Of a stretch of DNA of 64,000 nucleotides, positions 1 through 8,232 are shown in pieces (within the stretch, counting starts at the first letter, position 1; every line of letters starts with the position of its first letter). Both the position numbers and the translations under genes were made by a program. The stretch spans positions 417,185 through 481,184 of the forward strand of contig NZ_JAJVDH010000005.1 in the NCBI RefSeq assembly GCF_022758145.1, written 5' to 3'. Below the pieces are notes generated by a model. That model saw nothing but the letters and a program-made list of their open reading frames with translations. It was not told where the DNA came from and made no database searches. Source of the DNA: Pontibacter vulgaris (GTDB lineage Bacteria; Bacteroidota; Bacteroidia; Cytophagales; Hymenobacteraceae).

Positions 1-103
1 CTGAAATGAGTTGCTGCAAAAAGCCGCAGTAATGTATAAATACTGAAATCTGGCAATTGTCAGGGTTTAAAATTATCAATAACACCAAACAATTATTAAA
101 ACT

Positions 104-1015
104 ATGTGCAAGTCTGAGAACGTGAAGCGCGTGCTGGTACCAGTGCAGTTTAACAAGGAAAGTGAAGAACTGTTGCGTTATGCAGGGCAATTGGCAGGCA
201 CATTAGGTGCAGAGTTAGTGCTGCTGCTTGCTAGCCATACAAAAGAGTTGACCTTTACCCAGCAAAGCCGGAATATTCAATTACTACGAACCTTTGGCGA
301 GCGCCTGCTGATGCAGCACAAAACAGCCAATGTGGCGTTTGAATGTGTGGTACGGCCTGGTAATCTCAGCGATTGCATTATTTCGGTTATACAGGATTAT
401 AGTGTGGATATGGTGTTGATGGAGACTTGTCCGCTGCACCAGGAAGAAGAACATGTCGACCCCGATCATGCTGCCGCTATTATGGAAAAAGTGGCATGCC
501 CGGTAATGGTGGTGCCCTGCACAGCCAGATTCCAGAATCTCGATAACCTGGTATTTGCCACCGATTTTACTGACCAGGAGGAGCATGTGTTGTTTCAGAT
601 CGTATCGTTTGCAGAGCAGGTAGGGGCAAAACTTACACTGGTTCAAGTATACGGCCAGGCAGAGCGACAGCAATTGTCTAACTATAAAGCAGCCATGTTG
701 CAGACAGAGAAGCTGTTACAAGGGCATAATGTTGCTTTTAAGTTACTTGAGGAAGAGGATGTGCTGGAAGGAATAAGTGATTTTGCTGAAGCTGCTACAG
801 CCGATATGCTTATACTTGCCACCCAAGATAATTTCCTGATGAAGCGCTTATTCAGCAGCAATTACATTAAAACCATGGCTTACCATACCCAGTATCCGTT
901 ACTTACTTTCCGCCAGTTAAAGAAAAAGCCATGCTCCGGCTGCTGCGAGAATTGCGGTAAAAACAAAAGTATAGAGCAGGAGAGTAATCCGCAGATAATT
1001 GAGATAAGCTTGTAG
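104..1015 (+). CDS. Tandem universal stress protein (two UspA domains)
   Basis: The 303-residue protein has two UspA-like alpha/beta domains, roughly residues 8-138 (starting VKRVLVPVQF) and 145-272 (starting NLVFATDFTD). Tandem Usp proteins are cytoplasmic nucleotide-binding stress proteins; no enzymatic role can be assigned. The second domain keeps an ATDF-type opening, while a classical G-x2-G-x9-G(S/T) ATP loop is not obvious in either half. An odd feature is a short Cys-rich tail near residues 277-290 (CSGCCENC), which could bind a metal or act as a redox switch. It is transcribed toward the norB terminator and ends in its own strong hairpin. Usp proteins often accompany anaerobic respiration genes in Bacteroidota, which fits the neighbourhood, but the physiological link is inference. 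Confidence 0.9.
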   Translation: MCKSENVKRVLVPVQFNKESEELLRYAGQLAGTLGAELVLLLASHTKELTFTQQSRNIQLLRTFGERLLMQHKTANVAFECVVRPGNLSDCIISVIQDYSVDMVLMETCPLHQEEEHVDPDHAAAIMEKVACPVMVVPCTARFQNLDNLVFATDFTDQEEHVLFQIVSFAEQVGAKLTLVQVYGQAERQQLSNYKAAMLQTEKLLQGHNVAFKLLEEEDVLEGISDFAEAATADMLILATQDNFLMKRLFSSNYIKTMAYHTQYPLLTFRQLKKKPCSGCCENCGKNKSIEQESNPQIIEISL

Positions 1016-1036
1016 TTTATACTTTATACTTTAGTA

Positions 1037-1074
1037 ACAAAAGAAGCAATGCCTGCAGGCATTGCTTCTTTTGT
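1037..1074. terminator. Perfect 38-bp palindrome, probable terminator of the Usp gene
   Basis: The two 19-nt arms (1037-1055 and 1056-1074) are exact reverse complements centred on CTGCAG, with an A run before and a T run after. It lies 21 bp beyond the Usp stop codon, so it should fold as a rho-independent terminator for the rightward gene. Confidence 0.85.
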
Positions 1075-1531
1075 TTTGGGGATGTGTTTATCTGGTATAA
1101 ACGTCCTGTAAATAGAAAGCGAAATACCTTTCTTGAGATAATTTTAAAGAATGGAGAATGTAACAAAGTTTTATAAAATGAATCGATAAATGATGCCTTC
1201 CTGACCAAATTAGCGTGCCCGCTCGCCTCGGGCAAGTTCGAGGTATCAAGTGGCGGGATGTCACGTTTCACTCTAAGTTAAACTAATAAACTACAGCTGC
1301 CAGAGTCCGTCGATTAGCGCACACTTGCCCGAGGCGGGCGGGGGCAACGATGTTGCTGCTTAAGATAGGTAAATTAAAAGTAACGGGCGAATTGCTGCGC
1401 TAAAATTATATAAGCTGGTTTTGCTAATCAATAGCAGGTATAACGTATTCGCATTTACAATAGCTTACGCTTCGTTCGTCATCGATCGGGCAAGTATAAA
1501 ATGAAGTATAAAGTATAAAATCACGCTAAAT
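1075..1531. other. Gene-free spacer between convergent usp and norB
   Basis: Apart from the inverted repeat at 1216-1344 and a cluster of the AAGTATA word near 1490-1520, no gene, RNA or promoter can be supported. A leftward open frame over 1017-1271 overlaps the terminator and has no protein-like features. Confidence 0.6.
1216..1344. repeat. Imperfect inverted repeat with GC-rich arms
   Basis: The arm at 1216-1237 (TGCCCGCTCGCCTCGGGCAA...) recurs as its near reverse complement at 1323-1344, about 85 bp away, with one internal difference. It lies in otherwise gene-free DNA between the Usp and norB units. It looks like a fragment of a dispersed intergenic repeat, but no second full copy is seen in the window, so that is inference. 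Confidence 0.45.
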
Positions 1532-1582
1532 AAAAAGTGCCTGCCTCTACCAACATATTGCGGTAAAGGCAGGCTCTTTTTT
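1532..1582 (-). terminator. Terminator of the norB operon
   Basis: Arms 1532-1551 and 1562-1582 (GCCTGCCTCTACC against GGTAAAGGCAGGC, one mismatch) enclose a 10-nt loop and are flanked by A and T runs. It sits 15 bp beyond the norB stop on the leftward strand. Confidence 0.8.
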
Positions 1583-1596
1583 AACTGTAAGGGAGC

Positions 1597-3897
1597 TTAA
1601 CGAGCGCTCTCTTTTTCCAGCACTGTTGGGTAATCAGTTACAGATACATCCTCATCTTCTTCCAAAGACCACCCAGTTTTTAAACCGATCACAAACCAGG
1701 CCAGCGCCAGCACACCACCTGCAAAAATGGTATCGCCAACAACGCGCAGCCAGCGCAGAATTTCCATCGTATCGGTTTGCATGAACTCCATAGAGCGTGC
1801 ATACCATAAACCATATTCCACGCTTGCCCAGGTTTGCAGCAGACCAATCGGCAGCACACTAATCAGCACCATCAGCAGCAGGCCAATGTTAATGGACCAG
1901 AAAGCAAAGCTTATCACACCGTCTTTCCAGCGTCTGCGGGCCGACAAGCCTTTCAGCACGAACAGCATCAAGCCGATACCCAACATACCGTATACCCCAA
2001 ACAAAGCCGTATGACCGTGCACTGGCGTGGTATTAAGACCCTGCATGTAGTAGAGCGCAATTGGCGGGTTGATCACAAAACCAAATACACCGGCACCTAC
2101 CAGGTTCCAGAAAGCAACCGCTATAAAACTATAGATCGGCCATTTGTAAGCTCTCATCCATAGGGTAGACCGGCTGATCTCGAGGTTATGGTACGCTTCA
2201 AAACCTATCAGTACTAGCGGTACAACCTCCAGCGCACTAAAGGTAGCACCCAGGGCCATTACCGAAGTTGGCGTTCCGCTAAAGTATAAATGGTGGAATG
2301 TACCGATAATGCCGCCAAACAGGAAGATGATGGTAGAGAATAAAACCGTAGCGGTAGCAAGCTTGGTATCCAACAGGCCCATGCGTACGAACAGGAAAGC
2401 AATAACCACGGTGGCAAATACTTCGAAGAAGCCTTCTACCCACAGGTGCACTACCCACCAGCGCCAGTACTCGGCAATAGCCAGGTTAGTATGTTGTCCC
2501 CACATCAGGCCGGAAGCATAGAAAATAGCAATAGCAGCCGAAGAGATCAGGAACATGCCCAGTAAATGGCGGCCTTCTGCATCATTTCTGAAAGCTGGTA
2601 TAATGGCACGGATCATGAGTGTGAGCCACAGGAACAAGCCAACTAACAGGAATATCTGCCAGAAGCGTCCTAAATCTACATATTCATAACCCTGGTGCCC
2701 AAACCAGAAGTTTTCGCCGTAGCCTAGTTTCTGCATAACACCATACCACTGCCCGGCCAGCGAACCGGCGACTATAATAAGCAGACAGATGAACAGGAAA
2801 TTAACACCCAAACGCTGGAACTTAGGCTCGTAGCCCGATACCGCAGGGGCGATGTATAAACCGGTAGCCAGCCACGAGGTTGCAATCCAGAAGATAGCTA
2901 ACTGCACGTGCCAGGTACGGGTAATGGAGTAGGGCAGGTAATCTGAAAGCGGGAAACCATACAATGCCTGGCCCTCTACGCCATAGTGGGCAGTTACAAC
3001 TCCCAGCGTTACCTGCACAAGTATAAGCGCTGTTACGATCCAGAAATACTTTAATGTAGCCTTCATGGATGGCGTTGCTTTCAGGCCAAGTAAAGGATCT
3101 TGCTTCGGTAATTTAGAAGTGTCTATACCTTCTTCTTTGTTGGAGGCATAATAAAAAGCAAGTAAGCCAACACCGGCAATAAGTATGATCACGCTGAAAC
3201 CAGTCCAGATGATAAGGTCGCTGCTTGGGCGGTTGCCTACCAGTTTTTCAGCGGGCCAGTTGTTTGTATAGGTAATGCTCATGCCGGGGCGTTCGGTTAC
3301 GCAAGCCCACGAAGTCCAGAAGAAGAAAGCGTTAAGTTTCCGCATACGCTCCGGATTCTTTACGGTATTGTCGGCCATAGCGTACGCATCTCTATACTTT
3401 GCCAGGGCTGGGTCATCCATAAAAAGACCTGTATAATGGCTGCTTACGCCGGCAATGGCCTCAGCGCGAAGGTCTGAAATGGTGAGCGTATTGGTGGCGG
3501 GGTCAAACGTGTTTGCCCGGATCTGTTTTTGCAGTCTTGCCTGCAGCAGCGCTTTTGTTTCTTCATCCAGGTCGTCATACTTGCTGCCTTTGGCTTCCTG
3601 GGCCCAGGTATCTAAAAAGTACATGGCCTCTTTGTGCAGCCAATCGGCGCTCCAGTCAGGAGCAACATAGGCACCATGGCCCCATACCGAACCAAGTTCC
3701 TGGCCGCCGGTAGATTGCCATACATTCTGACCGTCAAGTATATCCTGTCCTGTAAAGATCACTTTACCTGAGGTTGTTACCACCTTATCCGGTATGGGTG
3801 GGGCTTGTCTGTAAATCTCGGAACCGTAGTACCCGAGAACGGCAAAGGATCCTACCATCACGGCAATGAATCCCAGCCAGAGTTTTTTGTATTTCAT
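1597..3897 (-). CDS. norB: Quinol-dependent nitric oxide reductase (qNOR)
   Basis: This single-subunit NO reductase (NorZ type, 766 residues) reduces two NO to N2O with quinol electrons at the cytoplasmic membrane. The N-terminal extension after the first membrane helix (QNVWQSTGGQELGSVWGHGA, about residues 57-76) is the periplasmic cytochrome-c-like domain of qNORs, without a CxxCH heme site. About thirteen further helices follow. They carry the heme-copper-family ligands: a His in TRTWHVQLAIFW, the FeB His and Glu in HLWVEGFFEVFA, the His pair in GTFHHLYFSGTP, and HGHTALFG. No norC is nearby, as expected for qNOR. It is the last gene of a leftward unit with the barrel protein (88 bp upstream) and the small Cys protein. 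The unit's first gene lies under a CRP/FNR-like site at 5406. Its N2O product feeds the divergent nos operon. Confidence 0.97.
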   Translation of the reverse strand: MKYKKLWLGFIAVMVGSFAVLGYYGSEIYRQAPPIPDKVVTTSGKVIFTGQDILDGQNVWQSTGGQELGSVWGHGAYVAPDWSADWLHKEAMYFLDTWAQEAKGSKYDDLDEETKALLQARLQKQIRANTFDPATNTLTISDLRAEAIAGVSSHYTGLFMDDPALAKYRDAYAMADNTVKNPERMRKLNAFFFWTSWACVTERPGMSITYTNNWPAEKLVGNRPSSDLIIWTGFSVIILIAGVGLLAFYYASNKEEGIDTSKLPKQDPLLGLKATPSMKATLKYFWIVTALILVQVTLGVVTAHYGVEGQALYGFPLSDYLPYSITRTWHVQLAIFWIATSWLATGLYIAPAVSGYEPKFQRLGVNFLFICLLIIVAGSLAGQWYGVMQKLGYGENFWFGHQGYEYVDLGRFWQIFLLVGLFLWLTLMIRAIIPAFRNDAEGRHLLGMFLISSAAIAIFYASGLMWGQHTNLAIAEYWRWWVVHLWVEGFFEVFATVVIAFLFVRMGLLDTKLATATVLFSTIIFLFGGIIGTFHHLYFSGTPTSVMALGATFSALEVVPLVLIGFEAYHNLEISRSTLWMRAYKWPIYSFIAVAFWNLVGAGVFGFVINPPIALYYMQGLNTTPVHGHTALFGVYGMLGIGLMLFVLKGLSARRRWKDGVISFAFWSINIGLLLMVLISVLPIGLLQTWASVEYGLWYARSMEFMQTDTMEILRWLRVVGDTIFAGGVLALAWFVIGLKTGWSLEEDEDVSVTDYPTVLEKESAR

Positions 3898-3985
3898 GAT
3901 AAATATAGTAGTTGATAAAAGTGAATGCTTTAAAGCAGGATCTAGTTGATTGCCTGTCAGGAGTGTAGTTTCACGGAGTGTTATT

Positions 3986-4909
3986 CTAAAACAGGTAGGT
4001 CAGGTTAACCATGGTTCTGCTATTGCCTTTTGTAACCTCATGGTCGTCGGTGGTGCTTAGCGGAAGCTGAACTGTAGCGCCCAGGCCAATTTTGCGGATG
4101 TACATGTTCAGGCCAAGGTTAGCATAGTATGAGTCTCCGCCCATTTGTGAGCCATGGTCGCTGCCGAGCTCATCTGCTTTGGCATGTTCAAAGTAAATAC
4201 CAGCGTTTGGCAGCATGGTCATACTTTCGATATTCTGCCAGTAAAAAAGGTTTGAAGAGGCGCTTAGTCTGTCTCCGAATTTGTAGCCATCCGCATTCTC
4301 TGAGTTTATGCGATAGGTAACATCGTTGTTAAGGCCCAGTTTGCCGTAGCGCAAAGTATAAATACCGTTAAACATATAGTCGGTGCTGCCGGAGCCAGGC
4401 TGTAAACTCTGAGTATAATCTTCGTTATTGAGGTGGAGTTTATGCGTTCCGGTTGCCAGTTTTACACCGCCGCCCAATTGCAGGGTATGCTTAAATTTTG
4501 TGTTGATGCTATCTCCGGTATTCAGGATGGTATAGTTTGCCATTACCGTAACATCGCCCAGGCCATCATACTTCGTGTTGCCTCGGGTAGTGCTTTGTTC
4601 ATTAAAAGTATAAGGCACAAACGCCATCAGCTGCACATTTTTCGCGGGCACGTAGCGGCCCCACATTTCCATCGTGCTATACTTTTCCTCAATAATATCG
4701 GTATGAGTCATGGGCATACCCTCGTGCATATGGGTGTGCGTGGTAGTTATAGTATAGCTGCGGTTAGTATAGCGCAGGCCGGCAAAGTTTTTATGAAACT
4801 GTGGCAGAATGCCAAAGTAACTGCCTCCCATGGTGCAGCCGCCGTCGCAGGCCTGGCTGGCAAAAGGTATAGATAGGATAGCTGCAATAAGTATAAATAT
4901 TCTTTTCAT
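3986..4909 (-). CDS. Predicted outer-membrane beta-barrel protein, function unknown
   Basis: The 307-residue protein starts with a Sec signal peptide ending near SQAC, then CDGGC and a His/Met-rich stretch (residues about 58-70, THTHMHEGMPMTHT). The rest alternates polar and hydrophobic residues in short strands and ends NLTYLF; a terminal Phe is typical of outer-membrane barrels. It resembles the loosely defined MetA-like/transporter barrel group. The Cys pair and the His/Met segment suggest it meets copper or another soft metal, which would suit a location between NO reductase and the copper enzyme NosZ; that is inference. It lies 88 bp upstream of norB and 63 bp downstream of the small Cys protein on the same strand, so the three probably share a transcript. 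Confidence 0.75.
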   Translation of the reverse strand: MKRIFILIAAILSIPFASQACDGGCTMGGSYFGILPQFHKNFAGLRYTNRSYTITTTHTHMHEGMPMTHTDIIEEKYSTMEMWGRYVPAKNVQLMAFVPYTFNEQSTTRGNTKYDGLGDVTVMANYTILNTGDSINTKFKHTLQLGGGVKLATGTHKLHLNNEDYTQSLQPGSGSTDYMFNGIYTLRYGKLGLNNDVTYRINSENADGYKFGDRLSASSNLFYWQNIESMTMLPNAGIYFEHAKADELGSDHGSQMGGDSYYANLGLNMYIRKIGLGATVQLPLSTTDDHEVTKGNSRTMVNLTYLF

Positions 4910-4972
4910 GACTGAATCTCTTATGTATTGAAATTTTTTAATGGTGCCGGTGTGGCATTAAGCATTTAAGAA

Positions 4973-5350
4973 CTAGGCCATGAAGTCTGGGGGGTGAAAG
5001 AAGTATGAAGCAGGGGTGAGGTATTTCTTAATAGTATAAGGTGCCTCTAACTGTTTCGGTACAGGCTGAAGGTATGGCCTGCGTAAACGGAAAGTTTCTT
5101 CTAAGCAGACGAGGTCCGGGCTTGTTCGCTTCTGAGTTGCCGGCGTTTTTTGCTCGCGTTCGGCTGCCTTTTTTAATTGTTTTTTGAGGTAGCATTTTCC
5201 CTGGCAGTCTGATAGAGGAAAATGCCGCTGCTCGCATAGTTGGCTGGCTATGTAAGCCCGGTTAGCCTGGAAAAGCAAATAAGTGCCTGTTTTGCTCAGT
5301 GGCTGAGCTATTGTACCTATTGCGAGTAATATCCAGATAAGCCGCTTCAT
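4973..5350 (-). CDS. Small membrane-anchored Cys protein, conserved but uncharacterised
   Basis: The 125-residue product has an N-terminal hydrophobic helix (residues 4-20). A motif with spaced cysteines follows (LCEQRHFPLSDCQGKCYLKK, Cys at about 39, 49 and 53), then a charged region and a hydrophobic/aromatic C-terminus (YFFHPPDF). I recognise the C-x9-C-x3-C-Y-L-K arrangement as typical of a short Bacteroidota family without a known function, often near copper or respiratory genes; that memory should be tested. It is the first gene of the leftward unit leading to norB. Its start lies about 21 nt downstream of the transcription start predicted from the -7-like box at 5376-5383. A metal-delivery or assembly role for its operon partners is possible but not shown. 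Confidence 0.7.
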   Translation of the reverse strand: MKRLIWILLAIGTIAQPLSKTGTYLLFQANRAYIASQLCEQRHFPLSDCQGKCYLKKQLKKAAEREQKTPATQKRTSPDLVCLEETFRLRRPYLQPVPKQLEAPYTIKKYLTPASYFFHPPDFMA

Positions 5351-5375
5351 GTCTTCATCTCTTCTGCTTTCGGCT

Positions 5376-5383
5376 CAAAGGTC
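5376..5383 (-). promoter_or_regulatory. Candidate -7 box for the leftward norB operon
   Basis: On the minus strand the sequence GACCTTTG matches the Bacteroidota -7 consensus TAnnTTTG except at position 1. Its upstream edge (5383) is 29.5 bp from the centre of the palindrome at 5406-5419, which would put that site at about -41.5. Confidence 0.5.
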
Positions 5384-5405
5384 CGGTAGCATTGTTCGGT
5401 AAAAA

Positions 5406-5419
5406 ATGATTAATATCAT
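5406..5419. promoter_or_regulatory. CRP/FNR-type operator between norB and nosZ operons
   Basis: ATGAT-TAAT-ATCAT has perfect 5-bp arms around a 4-bp spacer, the architecture of CRP/FNR-superfamily sites (TTGAT-N4-ATCAA for FNR). It lies in the divergent intergenic region. Its centre is 29.5 bp from the leftward -7 box and 51.5 bp from the rightward one, a difference of 22 bp or two helical turns. No regulator of this family is encoded in the window. Confidence 0.7.
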
Positions 5420-5463
5420 CATTAAAAGAGATTAAGGTCTTTTATTTAACAGGCTATCACATA

Positions 5464-5471
5464 TACTTTTG
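5464..5471 (+). promoter_or_regulatory. Candidate -7 box for the cytochrome c/nosZ operon
   Basis: TACTTTTG is an exact match to TAnnTTTG, about 50 bp before the cytochrome c start. The palindrome at 5406-5419 would sit near -63.5 relative to the expected start site, a class I activator position. No good -33 TTG element is visible, consistent with an activator-dependent promoter. Confidence 0.6.
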
Positions 5472-5520
5472 CTTCATAAACAATCACCAAAATTGAGTCA
5501 ATACTTAAACATTAACTGTC

Positions 5521-6075
5521 ATGAAAATTAAAAAGACGGGTATCAATCTAAGAGGTATGTTGGAAGGCCCGATGAAAATGAGTGCCATTGCATTATTATG
5601 TAGCGCTATGCTTTTCAGCTGCTCGTCAGGTGAAAACGAAAACGCCACCGAAGCCCAGCAAGAACCTGGACTGGCTCAACAGGAAGAAGCTCCTGCAACA
5701 GAAGCAGCTACTGAACAAACTGCTGCAGCTGACGAAGGTAAAGGCGTAGGCCCGGTAACTACAGTTGAAGTAGGCGAAAATATAGATGAAGCGCTGGCTG
5801 GTACCGGTAAAACTTTATTTGAAGGTAAATGCTCTGCCTGCCACCAGTTATCAGACCAGAAAGTAGTAGGCCCTGGCCTTGCCGGTGTTACAGAGCGTCG
5901 CAAACCGGAGTGGATCATGAACATGATCATTAACCCGGAAGAGATGACCAAGCAGGATCCAACTGCAAAGAAATTACTGGCTGAGCACTTAACACAGATG
6001 ACCAACCAGAACGTGAACGAACAGGATGCAAGAGCTTTACTTGAATTCCTGAGAAAGAACGACAAAGCTAGCTAG
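5521..6075 (+). CDS. Lipoprotein cytochrome c, probable electron donor to NosZ
   Basis: The 184-residue protein has a signal sequence with lipobox LFSC (lipidated Cys34), a long Ala/Glu/Gln-rich linker (residues 38-95) and a monoheme class I cytochrome c domain. The heme site is CSACH (104-108) and a C-terminal helix follows (NEQDARALLEFLRK). The sixth ligand is probably one of the methionines in the 135-160 segment. An internal Met (MKMSAIALL, residue 18) would give a more compact lipoprotein signal, so the start is uncertain. It lies 27 bp upstream of nosZ on the same strand. Lipid anchoring of both it and NosZ would hold donor and acceptor on one membrane face. The donor role is inference from position. 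Confidence 0.92.
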   Translation: MKIKKTGINLRGMLEGPMKMSAIALLCSAMLFSCSSGENENATEAQQEPGLAQQEEAPATEAATEQTAAADEGKGVGPVTTVEVGENIDEALAGTGKTLFEGKCSACHQLSDQKVVGPGLAGVTERRKPEWIMNMIINPEEMTKQDPTAKKLLAEHLTQMTNQNVNEQDARALLEFLRKNDKAS

Positions 6076-6102
6076 GAAATCAAAAGCTAAATAATCCATA
6101 TT

Positions 6103-8148
6103 ATGGAAACTCTGATCAATAAATTAAGAACAGCAGCGCCAAAGGCCGCTATGCTGATGGCTATCGCAGCCGGCTCAGCGCTGCAAAGCTGCACTAAATC
6201 TGATGGTGGCAATGCCGGCGGCGCAACTGCTGAGGCTTTATCTTCGGATGCCGCCTCTAAAGTGTATGTAGCACCAGGCAAGCACGATGAGTTATACTCA
6301 TTCCTGTCAGGTGGCTTTAACGGGCAGGTGTCTGTGTACGGTTTGCCTTCAGGCAGGCTGTTAAAGATCATCCCGGTGTTCTCGCAGCACGCTGAGAATG
6401 GTTATGGTTACAACGAGGAAACAAAAGCCATGCTGCAGACTTCGCACGGTTTTGTTCCTTGGGACGATTTGCACCACCCGAAACTGTCTCGTGCTAACGG
6501 CACAACAGACGGCCGCTGGTTATTTGTGAACGGTAACAACACCCCACGTGTAGCCCGCATCGACCTGAAAACGTTCGAGACCGTGGAGATCATGGAGATA
6601 CCTAATTCAGCTGGTAACCACTGCTCGCCTTATCCAACTAACAACAATGAGTACGTAATTGCTGGTACCCGCTTCTCAGTTCCGCTGGATATGAAAGGCA
6701 GCACAGGCGACGTAGCACTCGATAAGTATGAAGAAGAATTCCGCGGTTCTATTTCCTTTATTAAAGTTGATAAAGAAAACGGTGACATGGACCTTGACTT
6801 CCAGGTATTGGTTCCGGGTTTCGACTACGACTTAGCTAACGGTGGTAAAGGTCCATCAGAAGACTGGGTGTTCTTTACAACCTACAACTCTGAAAAATCC
6901 GGTACTCTGAAAGAGATCGGTGCTTCTCAGAACGATAAAGATTACCTGGCTGCCATTAACTGGAAACTTGCTGCCAAGTATGCCAAAGAAGGTAAGTTGC
7001 ATGAAATGCCTGCTAACTACTACCACAACAAGCTGGACAAAAATACGCACACTGCTAAATCTACTGTGAAGAAGAAAGTGCGCTACCTGCTTCCGGAAGA
7101 GTGCCCAGGTATGATGTATCTGTTGCCTGCTCCTAAATCACCACACGGTATCGACGTGGATCCAAGCGGTGAGTTCATGGTAGTTAGTGGTAAACTTGCT
7201 TCAGCTATTCCGGTATTCTCATTCGCTAAAATGCAGGATGCTATCAAGAACAAGAAGTTTGATGGCGAGAAGAACGGTATACCAGTACTGAAGTATGAAT
7301 CTGTACTGAAAGGTGAAGTAAAAGAGCCGGGCTTAGGACCATTGCACACTGAATTTGACGGTAAAGGAAATGCTTATACTTCCATGTTCGTGTCTTCTGA
7401 AGTTGTGAAGTGGAAACTGAATGAATTGAAAGTTGTAGACAGAATTCCGGTTTACTACTCAGTTGGTCACTTAATGATACCTGGTGGCGATACAAAAGAG
7501 CCACATGGCAAGTACCTGGTAGCGATGAACAAAATTACGAAGGACCGTTACCTGCCTACTGGTCCTGAGTTAGCGCACTCTGCACAGCTGATTGATATCT
7601 CTGGAGAGAAAATGAAAATGCTACTTGACTTCCCGACCGTTGCCGAGCCTCACTATGCACAGGCTATTATTGCCAGCAAAGTTGCGCCTAACAGTGTTAA
7701 ATTCCATAAACTCGATGAGAACAAGCACCCTGGAGCTGCTAAAAAGGAAAGCGAAGCAAACGTGACCCGTAAAGGCAATAAAGTTATCGTGAAAATGACC
7801 TCTATCCGAAGCCACTTTACACCAGATAACATTGAAGGTGTTCAGGTTGGAGATACTGTACTCTTCCATGTAACTAACCTGGAGCAGGACTGGGATGTAC
7901 CTCACGGATTTGCAGTGATGGGAGCTAACACTTCTGAAACCCTGATCATGCCGGGAGCGACACAAACTCTGAAATGGGTACCTAAAAAAGCAGGTGTGTA
8001 TCCAATGTACTGTACTGACTTCTGCTCTGCGCTGCACCAGGAGATGCAAGGTTACGTGAGGGTATCTCCTAAAGGTTCTAACGTTCCGATCAAATTCTCG
8101 ACCGGTAAGAAAAAACAGAATATTCCAGGAGTAGCATCAACGAAATAA
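6103..8148 (+). CDS. nosZ: Nitrous-oxide reductase, clade II, lipoprotein-type
   Basis: The 681-residue copper enzyme reduces N2O to N2 in the periplasm. The N-terminus is a Sec signal with a lipobox (LQSC, Cys30) and no twin-arginine motif, typical of clade II (atypical) NosZ. The beta-propeller region carries the CuZ histidines in DDLHHPK, GNHCSPYP, SPHGIDVDP, LHTEFDGKG, EPHGKYL and EPHYAQ. The C-terminal cupredoxin domain has the CuA set C637, C641, H645 and M648 (CTDFCSALHQEM). Length is normal for the family. It follows the cytochrome c gene by 27 bp, and a strong hairpin separates it from the maturation genes. That arrangement could make nosZ mRNA more abundant than the accessory mRNA. 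Confidence 0.98.
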   Translation: METLINKLRTAAPKAAMLMAIAAGSALQSCTKSDGGNAGGATAEALSSDAASKVYVAPGKHDELYSFLSGGFNGQVSVYGLPSGRLLKIIPVFSQHAENGYGYNEETKAMLQTSHGFVPWDDLHHPKLSRANGTTDGRWLFVNGNNTPRVARIDLKTFETVEIMEIPNSAGNHCSPYPTNNNEYVIAGTRFSVPLDMKGSTGDVALDKYEEEFRGSISFIKVDKENGDMDLDFQVLVPGFDYDLANGGKGPSEDWVFFTTYNSEKSGTLKEIGASQNDKDYLAAINWKLAAKYAKEGKLHEMPANYYHNKLDKNTHTAKSTVKKKVRYLLPEECPGMMYLLPAPKSPHGIDVDPSGEFMVVSGKLASAIPVFSFAKMQDAIKNKKFDGEKNGIPVLKYESVLKGEVKEPGLGPLHTEFDGKGNAYTSMFVSSEVVKWKLNELKVVDRIPVYYSVGHLMIPGGDTKEPHGKYLVAMNKITKDRYLPTGPELAHSAQLIDISGEKMKMLLDFPTVAEPHYAQAIIASKVAPNSVKFHKLDENKHPGAAKKESEANVTRKGNKVIVKMTSIRSHFTPDNIEGVQVGDTVLFHVTNLEQDWDVPHGFAVMGANTSETLIMPGATQTLKWVPKKAGVYPMYCTDFCSALHQEMQGYVRVSPKGSNVPIKFSTGKKKQNIPGVASTK

Positions 8149-8162
8149 TGCTTTAACTGGGC

Positions 8163-8200
8163 AAATCAGCGGAGGTTGCCCCGGTAGCCTCCGCTGATTT
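8163..8200 (+). terminator. Hairpin between nosZ and the nos maturation genes
   Basis: Perfect 13-bp arms (8163-8175 and 8188-8200, AAATCAGCGGAGG and its complement) enclose a 12-nt loop and are followed by a T run. Position suggests partial termination after nosZ or a 3' stabilising end; the downstream genes start only 33 bp later without an obvious promoter. Confidence 0.8.
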
Positions 8201-8232
8201 TTTTAAAAATTTTCACCTTAAACTATAAAAGG

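Noticed and set aside
50..63. CTGGC-AATT-GTCAG near-palindrome before the Usp gene as a fourth CRP/FNR-type site
   Set aside because: The left arm departs from ATGAY and no -7-like box lies at the 29.5-bp distance.
1017..1271. 84-codon leftward open frame after the Usp gene
   Set aside because: It runs through the Usp terminator and the GC-rich inverted repeat, and has no protein-like pattern.
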